A stretch of 64,000 bases of DNA. Source: Synechococcus sp. UW105 (lineage in GTDB: Bacteria > Cyanobacteriota > Cyanobacteriia > PCC-6307 > Cyanobiaceae). This document shows, piece by piece, positions 47,855-57,135 of this stretch (its first letter is position 1; each line of letters opens with the position of its first letter). The notes beneath the pieces were generated by a model. It searched no databases and was not told where the DNA came from. It was given only the letters and a program-made list of their open reading frames with translations. The position numbers and the translations under genes are program-made. The DNA is taken from the NCBI RefSeq assembly GCF_900473935.1, contig NZ_UCNN01000005.1:1-64000 (forward strand), read 5' to 3'.

Positions 47855-49955
47855 CCATTTAATTCTGGCTGGCGGTGGCCACAGCCATGCCCTGCTGCTG
47901 AAACGCTGGGCCATGCAGCCACTTAAGCGACCTAAGGGACTGATCACTCTGGTCAGCAGCTCCAGTGCCTCGCTTTATTCAGGCTTGGTGCCGGCATACA
48001 TCGCTGGCCTCAACACTCTTAACGGCATCAGCATCGACATTCGCTGGCTGGCACAACAGGCAGGAGTCGCCTTCATTCAAGCCAAGATCACCGGGCTGAA
48101 TCCTGACGGGACACTCCTCCTACTCAATCGCCCGGCCCTGCCCTTTGATCGACTCAGCCTGAATGTGGGCGCGATCACCAATCCGCAAGGGTTCCGGCAC
48201 GCCATCCCAATCAAACCTCTTCAACCAGCTTTAGAAGCCATCGCCATCGCCGATGCTGAGGCCAATAACGCGGCTGCAGATCCCTTCCAAATTGTCGGGG
48301 CTGGCCTCGCTGCTGTGGAAGTAGCCCTGTCGTTGCGACGCCGCTGGCCCGGTCGTCGCCTGCACTTGTACATCGGAGAGCATCAGCTTCGCCCCTCCAT
48401 GGGGCAACGCCTGGACGAGGCCGGCATCGTGATCAAACGCACCACAGCTCCTGACACAAGCAGCACACTGCTATGCACCGGTAGCCATGCACCCCATTGG
48501 CTGGCAGCGAGCGGGCTCCCCTGCGACGCCCGAGGGAGGGTCCGCACCCATGCCAGCCTTCAGGTCGTAGGCCACCCCCAGCTGCTAGCTGCCGGTGATT
48601 CCGCCGTGATCGACGGAAACCAACGACCGCCATCGGGGGTGTGGGCTGTGCGCGCAGCCAAGCCCCTAGCTCGCAACCTCGAACGACTCAGCCACAACCA
48701 ACGGCCCTTGTCGTGGACACCCCAGCGCCGGGCACTCCAGCTCCTGGGGTGTGCCGTTGATCGGAGACGCCCCTCCGCCTGGATGCTTTGGGGGCCATTC
48801 CTGTTCGGGCCCCATCCCTGGCTGTGGCGATGGAAACGCCATCTCGACCATCGCTTCCTGAAACGACTGCAACCTGATGCTTCCATGGCAGCGCACAGTC
48901 GCAACACAACCCAAAACGCAGCCATGGCGTGCCGGGGTTGTGCCGCCAAATTGCCCGCAGCCCCGCTTGAGCAAGCCCTACAATGCTCCGGTGTAGGCCA
49001 GCTGAGCCAACAACCGGAAGACGCCCAGACCCTGGGAACCACAGCAACCAACACCACGCTGCTCAGCTCCGTGGATGGATTCCCTGCGCTGATTGCCGAT
49101 CCTTGGCTCAACGGGCGCCTCACAACCCTTCATGCCTGCTCCGATCTCTGGGCCTCTGGGGCTCGAGTGTCCACAGCCCAAGCCATCGTGACCGTGCCTG
49201 CCGTGGACAGTAGTCAGCAGGTGACCCTGCTCAGCCAAACCCTGGAAGGGATCCAATCAGCCCTAGCAGAGCAAGGAGCGACCCTGATTGGCGGCCACAC
49301 CATGGAGTCTCGCCAAGCCTCCAATCCTCCAATGGCGCTGGATCTACAGCTCAGCCTCAGCGTCAGCGGCTGCACCGCTTCAGGCCAGGTCCCCTGGCGC
49401 AAAGGGCCGATCCAGCGTGGCGATCTGCTGTTGCTCAGCCGCAGCTTGGGCAGTGGCGTTCTATTTGCAGCAGCCATGCAAGGCCGCTGCGCACCCCATC
49501 ATCTTGATTCCGCCCTGCAACAACTGAGCTGCAGCCAGCATCCCCGGCTCAACGAGCTACTAGCCCTCAGCCAACAGCAGCCAGAAGCCGTTCACTCCTG
49601 CACAGATGTGACCGGCTTCGGATTGCTGGGCCATCTCAATGAAATGGTGGCTGCCAGTGAGGCCATCAGCGTGAACCTCTTGGTGGATCAGATACCGAGT
49701 TTCGCCGGCGCCCTTGAATGCCTTGCGCAAGGGATCACCAGCACCCTGGCCCCCGCCAACCGCCGAGCCTTAGCCAGCTTGGGTACAAGCGTTCGCGTGC
49801 TGCGCGAGGGTCAAGACATCAGCCACAACCTCGAACCAGCGATCCAAGATTTACTGATCGATCCCCAAACCTGCGGCCCCCTGCTGGTGAGTTGCTCTGC
49901 CTCAGCGGCAGCGACGCTGCAAGACCTGGGATGGACAGCGATCGCCCGGGCTTAG
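47844..49955 (+). CDS. selD: SelD selenide,water dikinase fused to an N-terminal FAD/NAD oxidoreductase domain
   Basis: A two-domain protein of 703 residues. The N-terminal ~360 residues are a pyridine-nucleotide-disulfide-like flavoprotein with HLILAGGGHSH at residues 5-15 and VVGHPQLLAAGDSA at the second cofactor site. The C-terminal ~345 residues are SelD: CRGCAAKL holds the catalytic Cys (codon 48939) and Lys, with SSVDGF, CSDLWASGA, IGGHTME and DVTGFGLLGH following. It makes selenophosphate for selenouridine or selenocysteine. This fusion is known in cyanobacteria. The start is uncertain: TTG at 47844 gives the family-like N-terminus; TTG at 47829 adds five residues. Both overlap the preceding gene. 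Confidence 0.9.
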   Translation: MASDHLILAGGGHSHALLLKRWAMQPLKRPKGLITLVSSSSASLYSGLVPAYIAGLNTLNGISIDIRWLAQQAGVAFIQAKITGLNPDGTLLLLNRPALPFDRLSLNVGAITNPQGFRHAIPIKPLQPALEAIAIADAEANNAAADPFQIVGAGLAAVEVALSLRRRWPGRRLHLYIGEHQLRPSMGQRLDEAGIVIKRTTAPDTSSTLLCTGSHAPHWLAASGLPCDARGRVRTHASLQVVGHPQLLAAGDSAVIDGNQRPPSGVWAVRAAKPLARNLERLSHNQRPLSWTPQRRALQLLGCAVDRRRPSAWMLWGPFLFGPHPWLWRWKRHLDHRFLKRLQPDASMAAHSRNTTQNAAMACRGCAAKLPAAPLEQALQCSGVGQLSQQPEDAQTLGTTATNTTLLSSVDGFPALIADPWLNGRLTTLHACSDLWASGARVSTAQAIVTVPAVDSSQQVTLLSQTLEGIQSALAEQGATLIGGHTMESRQASNPPMALDLQLSLSVSGCTASGQVPWRKGPIQRGDLLLLSRSLGSGVLFAAAMQGRCAPHHLDSALQQLSCSQHPRLNELLALSQQQPEAVHSCTDVTGFGLLGHLNEMVAASEAISVNLLVDQIPSFAGALECLAQGITSTLAPANRRALASLGTSVRVLREGQDISHNLEPAIQDLLIDPQTCGPLLVSCSASAAATLQDLGWTAIARA

Positions 49956-50788
49956 CGACACGCCCGGGGATGGCAGGCCAGAAGGCGATTTTTCAGTTGC
50001 GCCTGCAGCAAGGGCCTCCCCGCCAGACGGGTGTATGGGATGCCAATACGTTGGAACCAATCCGGCGAGTGCTGCACACATTCCGCCAGAATTGTTTCTT
50101 CATCGTGGCCATAGGGCATGAGTGCAGCCCGTTCCGCCATGACGTTGAACAATTTCTGCAGAGCACTCCAACGCAGCCTGGGGCCAGAAAGGTACGACGC
50201 ATTTAAAGGCAGGTGGCGGCCATATCGCCGCATCTCACTGCCGTAATGGCAAAAGCGATCAGGGTGATCAGCACTCAACCAAAAACGCCAATTCGATCGC
50301 CGCCCATTGAAACGCGCAATGGTGGCGTCAATCCACACCAAGTGGTCGTGGTCGACCTCTGAGGCCAGCGCTGTGATCAGATCAATCTTGCTGAGCCATA
50401 CGGTGAGCATCTGGCGGAGAACCTCCGCACCGGCGCCCTTGTAATCGCGCCAGTAATGAATCACAGCTTTTTCGGCCCCAAACGCTGCAGGCTTCTCCAA
50501 CAGATCCAGTTGCATGGCCCGACAGCCCTGCATCAGACGCTCCGCCAACGACCAAGCAGGAAGGCTGTGCAATGACCGCAGCTCCGCCTGCAACACAATC
50601 CCGTGCTGACGACACAGCTGTTCCACCAGACTGAGGATCTCTTCAGACGAGGAGTAGAACACCAACTGCTCGCCTTGAATCAGCCGCAGGGTCTGGGGAA
50701 GCAGAGTGGTGTAGTGAGAACCCGAGCGCTTTTGGTTACCCCGAACAGGCCAGTACCCAGAGGCGTACAGCTTGCTGCTCAAGGCCAT
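49952..50788 (-). CDS. Hypothetical protein, possibly YibB/HtrL-like glycosyltransferase
   Basis: The 278-residue soluble protein contains HLVWIDATIARFNGRRS in the middle and FYSSSEEIL near residue 46, which resemble the HtrL/YibB group of small glycosyltransferase-like proteins. The likeness is loose. It ends four bases inside the convergent selD gene and starts at the ATG at 50788 (a TTG precedes it). A sulfotransferase gene is divergent from it. It lies in the GC-rich flank. Function not assigned with confidence. Confidence 0.55.
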   Translation of the reverse strand: MALSSKLYASGYWPVRGNQKRSGSHYTTLLPQTLRLIQGEQLVFYSSSEEILSLVEQLCRQHGIVLQAELRSLHSLPAWSLAERLMQGCRAMQLDLLEKPAAFGAEKAVIHYWRDYKGAGAEVLRQMLTVWLSKIDLITALASEVDHDHLVWIDATIARFNGRRSNWRFWLSADHPDRFCHYGSEMRRYGRHLPLNASYLSGPRLRWSALQKLFNVMAERAALMPYGHDEETILAECVQHSPDWFQRIGIPYTRLAGRPLLQAQLKNRLLACHPRACR

Positions 50789-50843
50789 CAAAACGCAGGG
50801 TTTGAGCGGAGCCTATTCCCCCTTCGACGAGGGAGCCAACGCC

Positions 50844-51731
50844 GTGCCTAGAAGCCATCACCGCCCGCGAAAGCCCCATTTCATCCTTGGGGTGGGGGCA
50901 CAAAAAGCGGGCACGAGCTGGCTGCACAAGGAACTGAGCCGTTGCAAAGAGATCAATTTCGGATTTTGCAAGGAGTACAAAGCCTTCCCAAACCTCCAAG
51001 CCGCTCGCTCAACGTCCGCACCTGGATGGTTCAACCGCCAAAGCCAGTTCGACACCACGACATTCGAGCAACTCACCGATATCGAGAAGCTGCAGAGCAT
51101 GAGGGAAGATCCGCGGTGTTACCTCCACTACTTCCGTGGCCTGATCGCCGATGATCCCACACTGCAGGCCACTGGCGATCTCTCCCCCCATTACGCAGAG
51201 CTCAACAGCCGGCAATTTCGGCAGGTGCGCCGCTTGCTCGAAGCTGGCGGGTTCGAAGTGAAAGTGATTCTGCTGCTGCGCGATCCGGTAGAGCGCATCT
51301 GGTCACAGCTACGCATGCTGCGGCGACAGAACCGCTTCCCTCAGCTCTGTGGTTACCGCCATGAAGAAACGGCTTTGGCCGTGCTCCATCACCACCCCCG
51401 TTTTGCCGCCAAAACGCAATACCACCAAACCCTCAAGGCACTGGAGCAGAGCTTTACCAGCGACCGCATTCACGTGGAGTTCTACGAACAGCTCTTCACC
51501 ACCGAAGCACACATCCGACTGCGGAAATTTCTGAATCTTGAATTACCACCCGCCCAATTCAAGACACGGGTCAACGCCTCCCCGAAGCAGGCCAATCTGT
51601 GCCCAATGCTGGAGCAGACAGTGGCCCTCGCCTACCGGGATGTGTACGAAGCGATGATCGATCGCTTCGGGAACACAGTGCTCGACCTCTGGCCCCACGC
51701 CCGCTGGCTGCAAGCCAACACCTGCCGCTGA
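50844..51731 (+). CDS. Sulfotransferase (PAPS-dependent), first of three
   Basis: The 295-residue protein has the PAPS 5'-phosphosulfate loop GVGAQKAGTSWLHKEL at about residues 16-31 and a 3'-phosphate motif in LLLRDPVERIWSQLRML near 145. A TGDLSPHYA segment lies between them. It should transfer sulfate to a glycan in the cytoplasm. A GTG at 50844 is the best start because the longer TTG frame at 50772 would overlap the divergent neighbour's coding region. It converges with a glycosyltransferase gene with five bases between stops. Confidence 0.85.
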   Translation: MPRSHHRPRKPHFILGVGAQKAGTSWLHKELSRCKEINFGFCKEYKAFPNLQAARSTSAPGWFNRQSQFDTTTFEQLTDIEKLQSMREDPRCYLHYFRGLIADDPTLQATGDLSPHYAELNSRQFRQVRRLLEAGGFEVKVILLLRDPVERIWSQLRMLRRQNRFPQLCGYRHEETALAVLHHHPRFAAKTQYHQTLKALEQSFTSDRIHVEFYEQLFTTEAHIRLRKFLNLELPPAQFKTRVNASPKQANLCPMLEQTVALAYRDVYEAMIDRFGNTVLDLWPHARWLQANTCR

Positions 51732-51736
51732 GACGA

Positions 51737-52873
51737 CTAACCCGGCTGCCCCTCCTCCAACGCGTCAAGACTGGGCAAAAGTTTCGCCAACACCAATAAC
51801 GACGTTGCGGGGTAAACGGGCAACTGGGGCAAAGAGGAGCGCAACAGCTCCCGATAGCGATTAAAAAGCGCTCGGCACAACTGTTCCTGCTGCAGTGAAA
51901 TCCACCGTCGCAAGATCAGCTCTTCCAGATCGCCCTCCACCTGGCCAGCCACACCATCAAGCACCGGTAGATACCCCTGCTGCAACGAGAGGTAAGCCAA
52001 CAGGCGCAAACGAATTGGCAATTCACCCGCATTGATCAATGCCAGTGCCCGATCGCAATCGGCACTTTTGGCATCCTCAAACCGGTTAAAGAGTGTTTTG
52101 AGCAAACAATCGCGAAAACTACGGGCCCAGCGATGGGTCAATGCCAAACCAAACAGGCCCACAGGCGCAGAAGCCTGACGATGGCTGGCCTGAGGATCAT
52201 CCACGGCAAATCCGTGATCGAAAGCAATCGAGGCCATCCGGTTTGAACGCACCAGGGGCTTGCCGATATGTCCCCAAAAACCCAGCCGCTGAGCATCGGC
52301 AGCATCAACCAACGGGTGCATCAACCAAGGCAAAAACAGCTGGGCCACATCTGGGAACAAGGCAAACAACTGCTCGATCGACACATCGGTGCGCAAAGGT
52401 TGCAGATACTCATCAGCATCCACCAGCAAGGTGAACGGTGCCCGAGAGGCCAACAACTGCAGATCCAGGGTTTTCAATGCAGCCGCGGGAGTCAAGCTGG
52501 CGGGAAACCGATGCACCTCACAGATCAACCCATCCGGGGTGGGCATGTGTCGCAGCACCTGCTCATCTGCTTCGCTCTGAACACACACATGCATGAGGCG
52601 CACGCCAAGTGATGCGTAATGGCGAAGGAAAGCGGCCCAATAGGGCTGCTCGATGCAGCAGTAACGGGTAATCAGCTGCACATCCCGCAACAGATCGGTG
52701 CAAGAAGCCGCGGCAACACCCAAGGGTTGCTGGGAGCGCAACAGCTTCTGACCGCCGAAACCATTGCCGCCGTCGACCCCGACCCAGGGGTCTTTGCAAC
52801 ACAGCTCTTCAGGTGCTGGGCGACGGCCAAGTAGGCGACCGATCATCCGCCCCATCACCCCGCGCCGTGCCAT
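51737..52873 (-). CDS. Glycosyltransferase, GT2/GT92-like
   Basis: The 378-residue protein has an acceptor-side pattern like family 92 and GT2-like enzymes: LITRYCCIEQPYWAAFLRHY, then LMHVCVQSEAD. TLLVDADEYLQPL follows with the DxD-type metal site. Several Trp/His-rich stretches come after. A cytoplasmic enzyme in surface-glycan synthesis is likely. The start is taken as the ATG at 52873, ten bases after the pcrA stop, because the longer frame would run into pcrA. Confidence 0.75.
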   Translation of the reverse strand: MARRGVMGRMIGRLLGRRPAPEELCCKDPWVGVDGGNGFGGQKLLRSQQPLGVAAASCTDLLRDVQLITRYCCIEQPYWAAFLRHYASLGVRLMHVCVQSEADEQVLRHMPTPDGLICEVHRFPASLTPAAALKTLDLQLLASRAPFTLLVDADEYLQPLRTDVSIEQLFALFPDVAQLFLPWLMHPLVDAADAQRLGFWGHIGKPLVRSNRMASIAFDHGFAVDDPQASHRQASAPVGLFGLALTHRWARSFRDCLLKTLFNRFEDAKSADCDRALALINAGELPIRLRLLAYLSLQQGYLPVLDGVAGQVEGDLEELILRRWISLQQEQLCRALFNRYRELLRSSLPQLPVYPATSLLVLAKLLPSLDALEEGQPG

Positions 52874-52883
52874 TGGCTTCTCC

Positions 52884-55265
52884 CTAAATCGGCTCAATCG
52901 GAGCCAAACGCGGATCAAGAATTTTGGGCCCCATCCCTGGGAACTTCACCGCAATCGATACCTTTTCACCGCTGCCAAAGGTGTGGGTGATCTCGCCGAC
53001 GCCAAAACTGGCATGGCTCACCTGATCGCCCACAGCCCAGCTCTTACCAGGGGCAGGACCGGCCTGTCGGCGCCGCACTGCATTGGCAGGCGCACTACCC
53101 GGTTTGGACCGATCAACGCGGGTCAGCCGCTCCAAGCGCTGCTCCCGCCGGATCGCCGCTCCACCGGACCGAGGGAGGTCTCCCTGCACCAGCGCTTCTG
53201 GCAACTCAGATAGAAAGACACTCGGCACAGCTGGTTCGCGCATCCCACCCCAGAGGCGCCGTTCGCTGGCGTGCGACAGGAATAGGCGCTCCTTGGCACG
53301 GGTGATACCCACATAACAAAGGCGACGTTCCTCTTCAAGCGAGGCGGGGTCATCAAGGGAGCGATAGCTGGGGAAGAGGCCCTGCTCCAACCCCACCAGG
53401 CACACCACCGGAAACTCCAGGCCCTTGCTGCTGTGCAAGGTCATCAAGGTGACGCGATCGGCCTCGGTGTCCTTGCTGTCAGCATCACTGGCTAAGGCAG
53501 CAGAAGCGAGAAAGCCCTCGAGATCACCCTCGTCGTTTTCTTCCTGGTATTGGAGAGCGGCATTCACCAGTTCCTGCAAGTTGCGGCGGCGTTCTTCAGC
53601 CTCATCGGTGCCCTCGGCAATCAACTCACTCACGTAGCCGCTCTTCTCAAGCACCTGTTGGATCAGCTCCGACGGCATCGTGTCGTGGATGTGCTGCTTG
53701 AGATCGTTGATCAGCTCACAAAACTGAAGCAGCCCTCGAGCAGAGCGACCACCAAGCGAACGTGCTGCTTCCGGATCACTGACCACATCCCAAAGGGGAA
53801 TGCCCAGCTGATTGGCAGCATCAGTGCAGCGCTGGATCGTGGTCTTGCCAATGCCTCGCTTGGGCACGTTGATCACCCTCAGCAGGCTGACGGTATCGGC
53901 CGGGTTGATCAGCAGGCGCAGGTAACCGAGCACATCCTTGATCTCGCGCCGGTCATAGAAGCGCAGACCACCCACCACCACGTAGGGAATCCGCCAGCGC
54001 ACCAGCGATTCCTCGATCGCCCGAGACTGGGCATTGGTGCGATAGAGGACGGCCATGTCGCCCCAGCGCAAGTCGGGGTTGGCTGCCTCCATCATTCTGA
54101 GCCGGTGTACGACCGCTTCGGCTTCGGCGATCTCATCATCACAGCGAGTGAGGGTGATCAGCTCGCCCTCGCCACGGGTAGGCCGCAAGACCTTGTCGAT
54201 CCGCTCACTGTTATTAGCTATGAGGGTGTTGGCCGCCTCCAGAATCGTGGCGGTGGAGCGATAGTTCTCCTCCAGCTTCACCATCGTGCGCGTGGCGTCA
54301 TCAGGCGCCTTGTCACCAAAGTCGTCCTGGAAACCCATCAGGATCGTGAAATCTGCAGCTCGGAAGCTGTAAATGCTCTGGTCGGCATCACCCACCACAA
54401 ACACTGAGCGTCCCGCCCAGTTGTCGTAGACCTGGGGATCCTTTCCATCGGTGACCAGCAGCTTGATCAGGTCGTACTGAGTGCGGTTGGTGTCCTGATA
54501 CTCATCCACCAACACATGGGCAAAGCGACGGTGCCAATAGGCGCGCACTTGCTCGTTCTGCTGCAACAGCTGCACCGGCAACAGCAAAAGATCATCGAAA
54601 TCGAGGGCATTGTTGGCGGCGAGGGCCTTGCGGTAGCGACGGTAGACATCGGCAGTGAGTTTGCCGCGCTGCCCCTCAGCATTGGCCTCCAACTGATCCG
54701 GCAGCCAGCCCTGGTTCTTGGCATTACTAATCGCCCAGCGCACTTTCTTGGGTTCGAAGCGCTTGGGATCGAGCTGCAGCTCTTGGGTGACGATCTCCTT
54801 CACCAGACTCTGGGCATCGGCCTCGTCGTAGATCGAAAACTGCTTGGTCCAGCTCAGCCCCTCGACATCCTTGAATTTGTCGATGTCGAAGCGGAGCATG
54901 CGCGCGAAGAGGGCATGGAAGGTGCCGATCCACAGCTCCTTGGTCACCTCCCTGTAGATACGGGAGCGCAGCTGGCGCTGCTCAACTGGCGGCAGGGTGC
55001 TCCAGGGCTGCCCAAATTGACTCTGGGCCAAACGCTGGGCCAGCAAGAGCTCCAGCCTCTCCTTCATCTCCCGGGCCGCCTTATTCGTAAAGGTGACTGC
55101 CAGGATCTGAGCCGGATCGGCGCCATGCTCGCCAATCAGGTGGGCAATGCGATGGGTAAGGGCCCGCGTCTTGCCACTACCAGCTCCCGCCACCACGAGC
55201 AGCGGCCCCTCGTGATGATCGACCGCCCGGCGCTGGGCATCATTGAGGCCGGCGAGAAAACTCAT
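52884..55265 (-). CDS. pcrA: ATP-dependent DNA helicase PcrA/UvrD
   Basis: The 793-residue superfamily 1A helicase has all the motifs: Walker A AGAGSGKT at 26-33, motif II VDEYQDTN at 253-260, GDADQSIYSFR, and SSKGLEFPVV with the C-terminal motifs after residue 560. A C-terminal tudor-like segment (VGDQVSHASFGVGEI) is typical of PcrA. It unwinds DNA 3'-5' in nucleotide excision repair and removes obstacles ahead of replication. Full length, no defects seen. A hairpin sits directly before its start codon. Confidence 0.96.
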   Translation of the reverse strand: MSFLAGLNDAQRRAVDHHEGPLLVVAGAGSGKTRALTHRIAHLIGEHGADPAQILAVTFTNKAAREMKERLELLLAQRLAQSQFGQPWSTLPPVEQRQLRSRIYREVTKELWIGTFHALFARMLRFDIDKFKDVEGLSWTKQFSIYDEADAQSLVKEIVTQELQLDPKRFEPKKVRWAISNAKNQGWLPDQLEANAEGQRGKLTADVYRRYRKALAANNALDFDDLLLLPVQLLQQNEQVRAYWHRRFAHVLVDEYQDTNRTQYDLIKLLVTDGKDPQVYDNWAGRSVFVVGDADQSIYSFRAADFTILMGFQDDFGDKAPDDATRTMVKLEENYRSTATILEAANTLIANNSERIDKVLRPTRGEGELITLTRCDDEIAEAEAVVHRLRMMEAANPDLRWGDMAVLYRTNAQSRAIEESLVRWRIPYVVVGGLRFYDRREIKDVLGYLRLLINPADTVSLLRVINVPKRGIGKTTIQRCTDAANQLGIPLWDVVSDPEAARSLGGRSARGLLQFCELINDLKQHIHDTMPSELIQQVLEKSGYVSELIAEGTDEAEERRRNLQELVNAALQYQEENDEGDLEGFLASAALASDADSKDTEADRVTLMTLHSSKGLEFPVVCLVGLEQGLFPSYRSLDDPASLEEERRLCYVGITRAKERLFLSHASERRLWGGMREPAVPSVFLSELPEALVQGDLPRSGGAAIRREQRLERLTRVDRSKPGSAPANAVRRRQAGPAPGKSWAVGDQVSHASFGVGEITHTFGSGEKVSIAVKFPGMGPKILDPRLAPIEPI

Positions 55266-55266
55266 G

Positions 55267-55287
55267 GCATGAGGCTATCGCTCATGC
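55267..55287 (-). promoter_or_regulatory. Hairpin and mini-ORF at the pcrA start
   Basis: GCATGAG and CTCATGC form a perfect 7-bp stem with a 7-base loop, one base upstream of the pcrA ATG. On the pcrA strand the same bases encode a seven-residue frame (MSDSLMP) whose TGA overlaps the pcrA ATG. It may affect initiation or be chance. Confidence 0.3.
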
Positions 55288-55345
55288 CCCGCAGTGGAAC
55301 CCGGCGTAGCCTCCTGCTCACCCAGGCTGCACGAAAGGGCTTTCT

Positions 55346-57121
55346 GTGCACATTCCTCCTTCGCTGCAACCACCGCAATCCATGCGCTGGCTGGTGGTGA
55401 GCTGCGGGCTGATTGGTTTGACCGCCATTGCCATCACGGTTGGGCTGATGGTTGGCTTCAGCGCGCTTCCCTCACCGACTTCCTCGGCAGGTCAACAGCT
55501 GCTGCGCAACTACAACAACCTCTCCCATGGAGTGGTATTTGCCAGCGTCGGTCTAGGCCTGATGGGTCTTTTAGTATGGGCACTGAGCCAACCAGCAGAC
55601 AGCGCACATCAGCCATCTCAGGAACACAAGCCGCTGGGCACACAAGCCATGCGCTGGTGTCGCCACCACCCGCTGCTGCTGATCGTGTTCATCGCCTACG
55701 GGGTGGTGATGGTGCAACACACCTCTGGCTTCTACCCGGAATTGCAGGGCTGGCTGAGAGACATCCACAACGGCCAACTGATCAACCCCTTCCAGCTACG
55801 CGATGGCTTGATCAATGAAACGATGCGGGCCAATAGCTTTCGCTTCTTTCCGCTCGCCCACCAGGACCTGCACTTCCTCAGTTGGCTCACGCCCTACGTG
55901 AAGGTATGGAGCCTGGTGAGCGTCCTGGAACTGGTGGCGATCGCGCTGCTGGCCAACCGAGCGGTGACCACACTGAGCGGAGGGAGCGAATCGCCTGGAC
56001 AGCTTTGGCTGATCAGCTTGCTGCTGCTGTTCCATCCCGCCACCGGCTGGGCCTTTTTCCAACTGATCTACAGCGAACGGTTGCTCACCCTGTTGTTCAG
56101 CCTGTTCATCTGCGCGGTCCTGGAGCATCAACGCACTGAAAGTCGCCACTCTTTCGCGCTTGCTTTTGGCTGTGCGCTCGTGGGGCTGTTCGTCAAAGAC
56201 ATCGCCGTCATTCTGTTCGTAGCGCCTGCGATCTTCACGCTGATGCTGGCTGCCAGCGGGCGAGATACTGGGAAGCGACAGTCTTACTCCCTGGAGTGGT
56301 GGCTGTGTGGTCTCAGCGTCGTGACCATCGCCGCCTACCTGGTGCTCAGCCTGCTGCCAAGCCTGTATGGAGGAAGCCATGGCTTTGCCAACAGCGATCG
56401 CTTAACGCTGATCGCTGATTGGCGCCTACTGGCGCTGACCCTGTTCAGCCTCACTCGCTGGCTGCTGATCGTGCGTGACCGCTGCAAGGCCAACTTGCTT
56501 GATGCACTCAACCTCGGAGCTCTGGCTTACGCCGCCGCGCTATTCATCAGTGTGGGCTACCCCTACGAGAGCTTCTGGACCCTGCCAGTGCAGCTGGTCA
56601 CCGTGCTGGATCTGGCTTTGATCTGGAGCCGATGGGCTGCACCGGCGCTGCACCGCAAAACCACACCAGCCTTCGTGGGTGCTTTTGGCATCGCCCTCAG
56701 TGCCGGGGTGCTGGCGCTGGAGAGCGGGCAAGCGCAAACCTTCAGCAAACGGATCGGCAAGATTCAGGTGAACCAGCAGAAATGGCGCACCACCTTCGAA
56801 GAGCTGGAAGCGCTCCTCAACGAACGGCGCAGAGCCGGAGAACCGCGCAACCTGATCTTCATGCAAACCTGGTTCGGACGTGCCGAATATGAGCGCCTTC
56901 CCTATGAAAGGCTGATCGAACTCGACCCAGTGACCCGCACCTATTCCGTGGTGGATGGCATCGGTCGTGGAAGGCGATACCGACCCCAGCCTGGGGATCT
57001 ACTGGCCAACATCGACAAACGCAAGCTCACGGTGCTGGGAGACGAAAGTAGCCGTTACGCAGAGGTTTATCGCTTCCGGCCCGGGATGAACTACGGAGCC
57101 ATTTATGAACGCCAACCCTGA
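55346..57121 (+). CDS. Polytopic membrane protein, unknown, GT-C-like topology
   Basis: The 591-residue protein has about ten to twelve probable membrane segments: one at residues 12-40, one near 60-80, then several from 110 to 470. A C-terminal soluble part of about 130 residues follows. No diagnostic motif was found. The layout (many segments plus a soluble tail) is common in GT-C glycosyltransferases and in lipid-linked sugar enzymes, and nearby genes fit that. The start is a GTG at 55346; an ATG at 55382 would remove 12 residues before the first segment. The family is not recognised. Confidence 0.75.
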   Translation: MHIPPSLQPPQSMRWLVVSCGLIGLTAIAITVGLMVGFSALPSPTSSAGQQLLRNYNNLSHGVVFASVGLGLMGLLVWALSQPADSAHQPSQEHKPLGTQAMRWCRHHPLLLIVFIAYGVVMVQHTSGFYPELQGWLRDIHNGQLINPFQLRDGLINETMRANSFRFFPLAHQDLHFLSWLTPYVKVWSLVSVLELVAIALLANRAVTTLSGGSESPGQLWLISLLLLFHPATGWAFFQLIYSERLLTLLFSLFICAVLEHQRTESRHSFALAFGCALVGLFVKDIAVILFVAPAIFTLMLAASGRDTGKRQSYSLEWWLCGLSVVTIAAYLVLSLLPSLYGGSHGFANSDRLTLIADWRLLALTLFSLTRWLLIVRDRCKANLLDALNLGALAYAAALFISVGYPYESFWTLPVQLVTVLDLALIWSRWAAPALHRKTTPAFVGAFGIALSAGVLALESGQAQTFSKRIGKIQVNQQKWRTTFEELEALLNERRRAGEPRNLIFMQTWFGRAEYERLPYERLIELDPVTRTYSVVDGIGRGRRYRPQPGDLLANIDKRKLTVLGDESSRYAEVYRFRPGMNYGAIYERQP

Positions 57122-57135
57122 ACAGGGCTGGTCGC

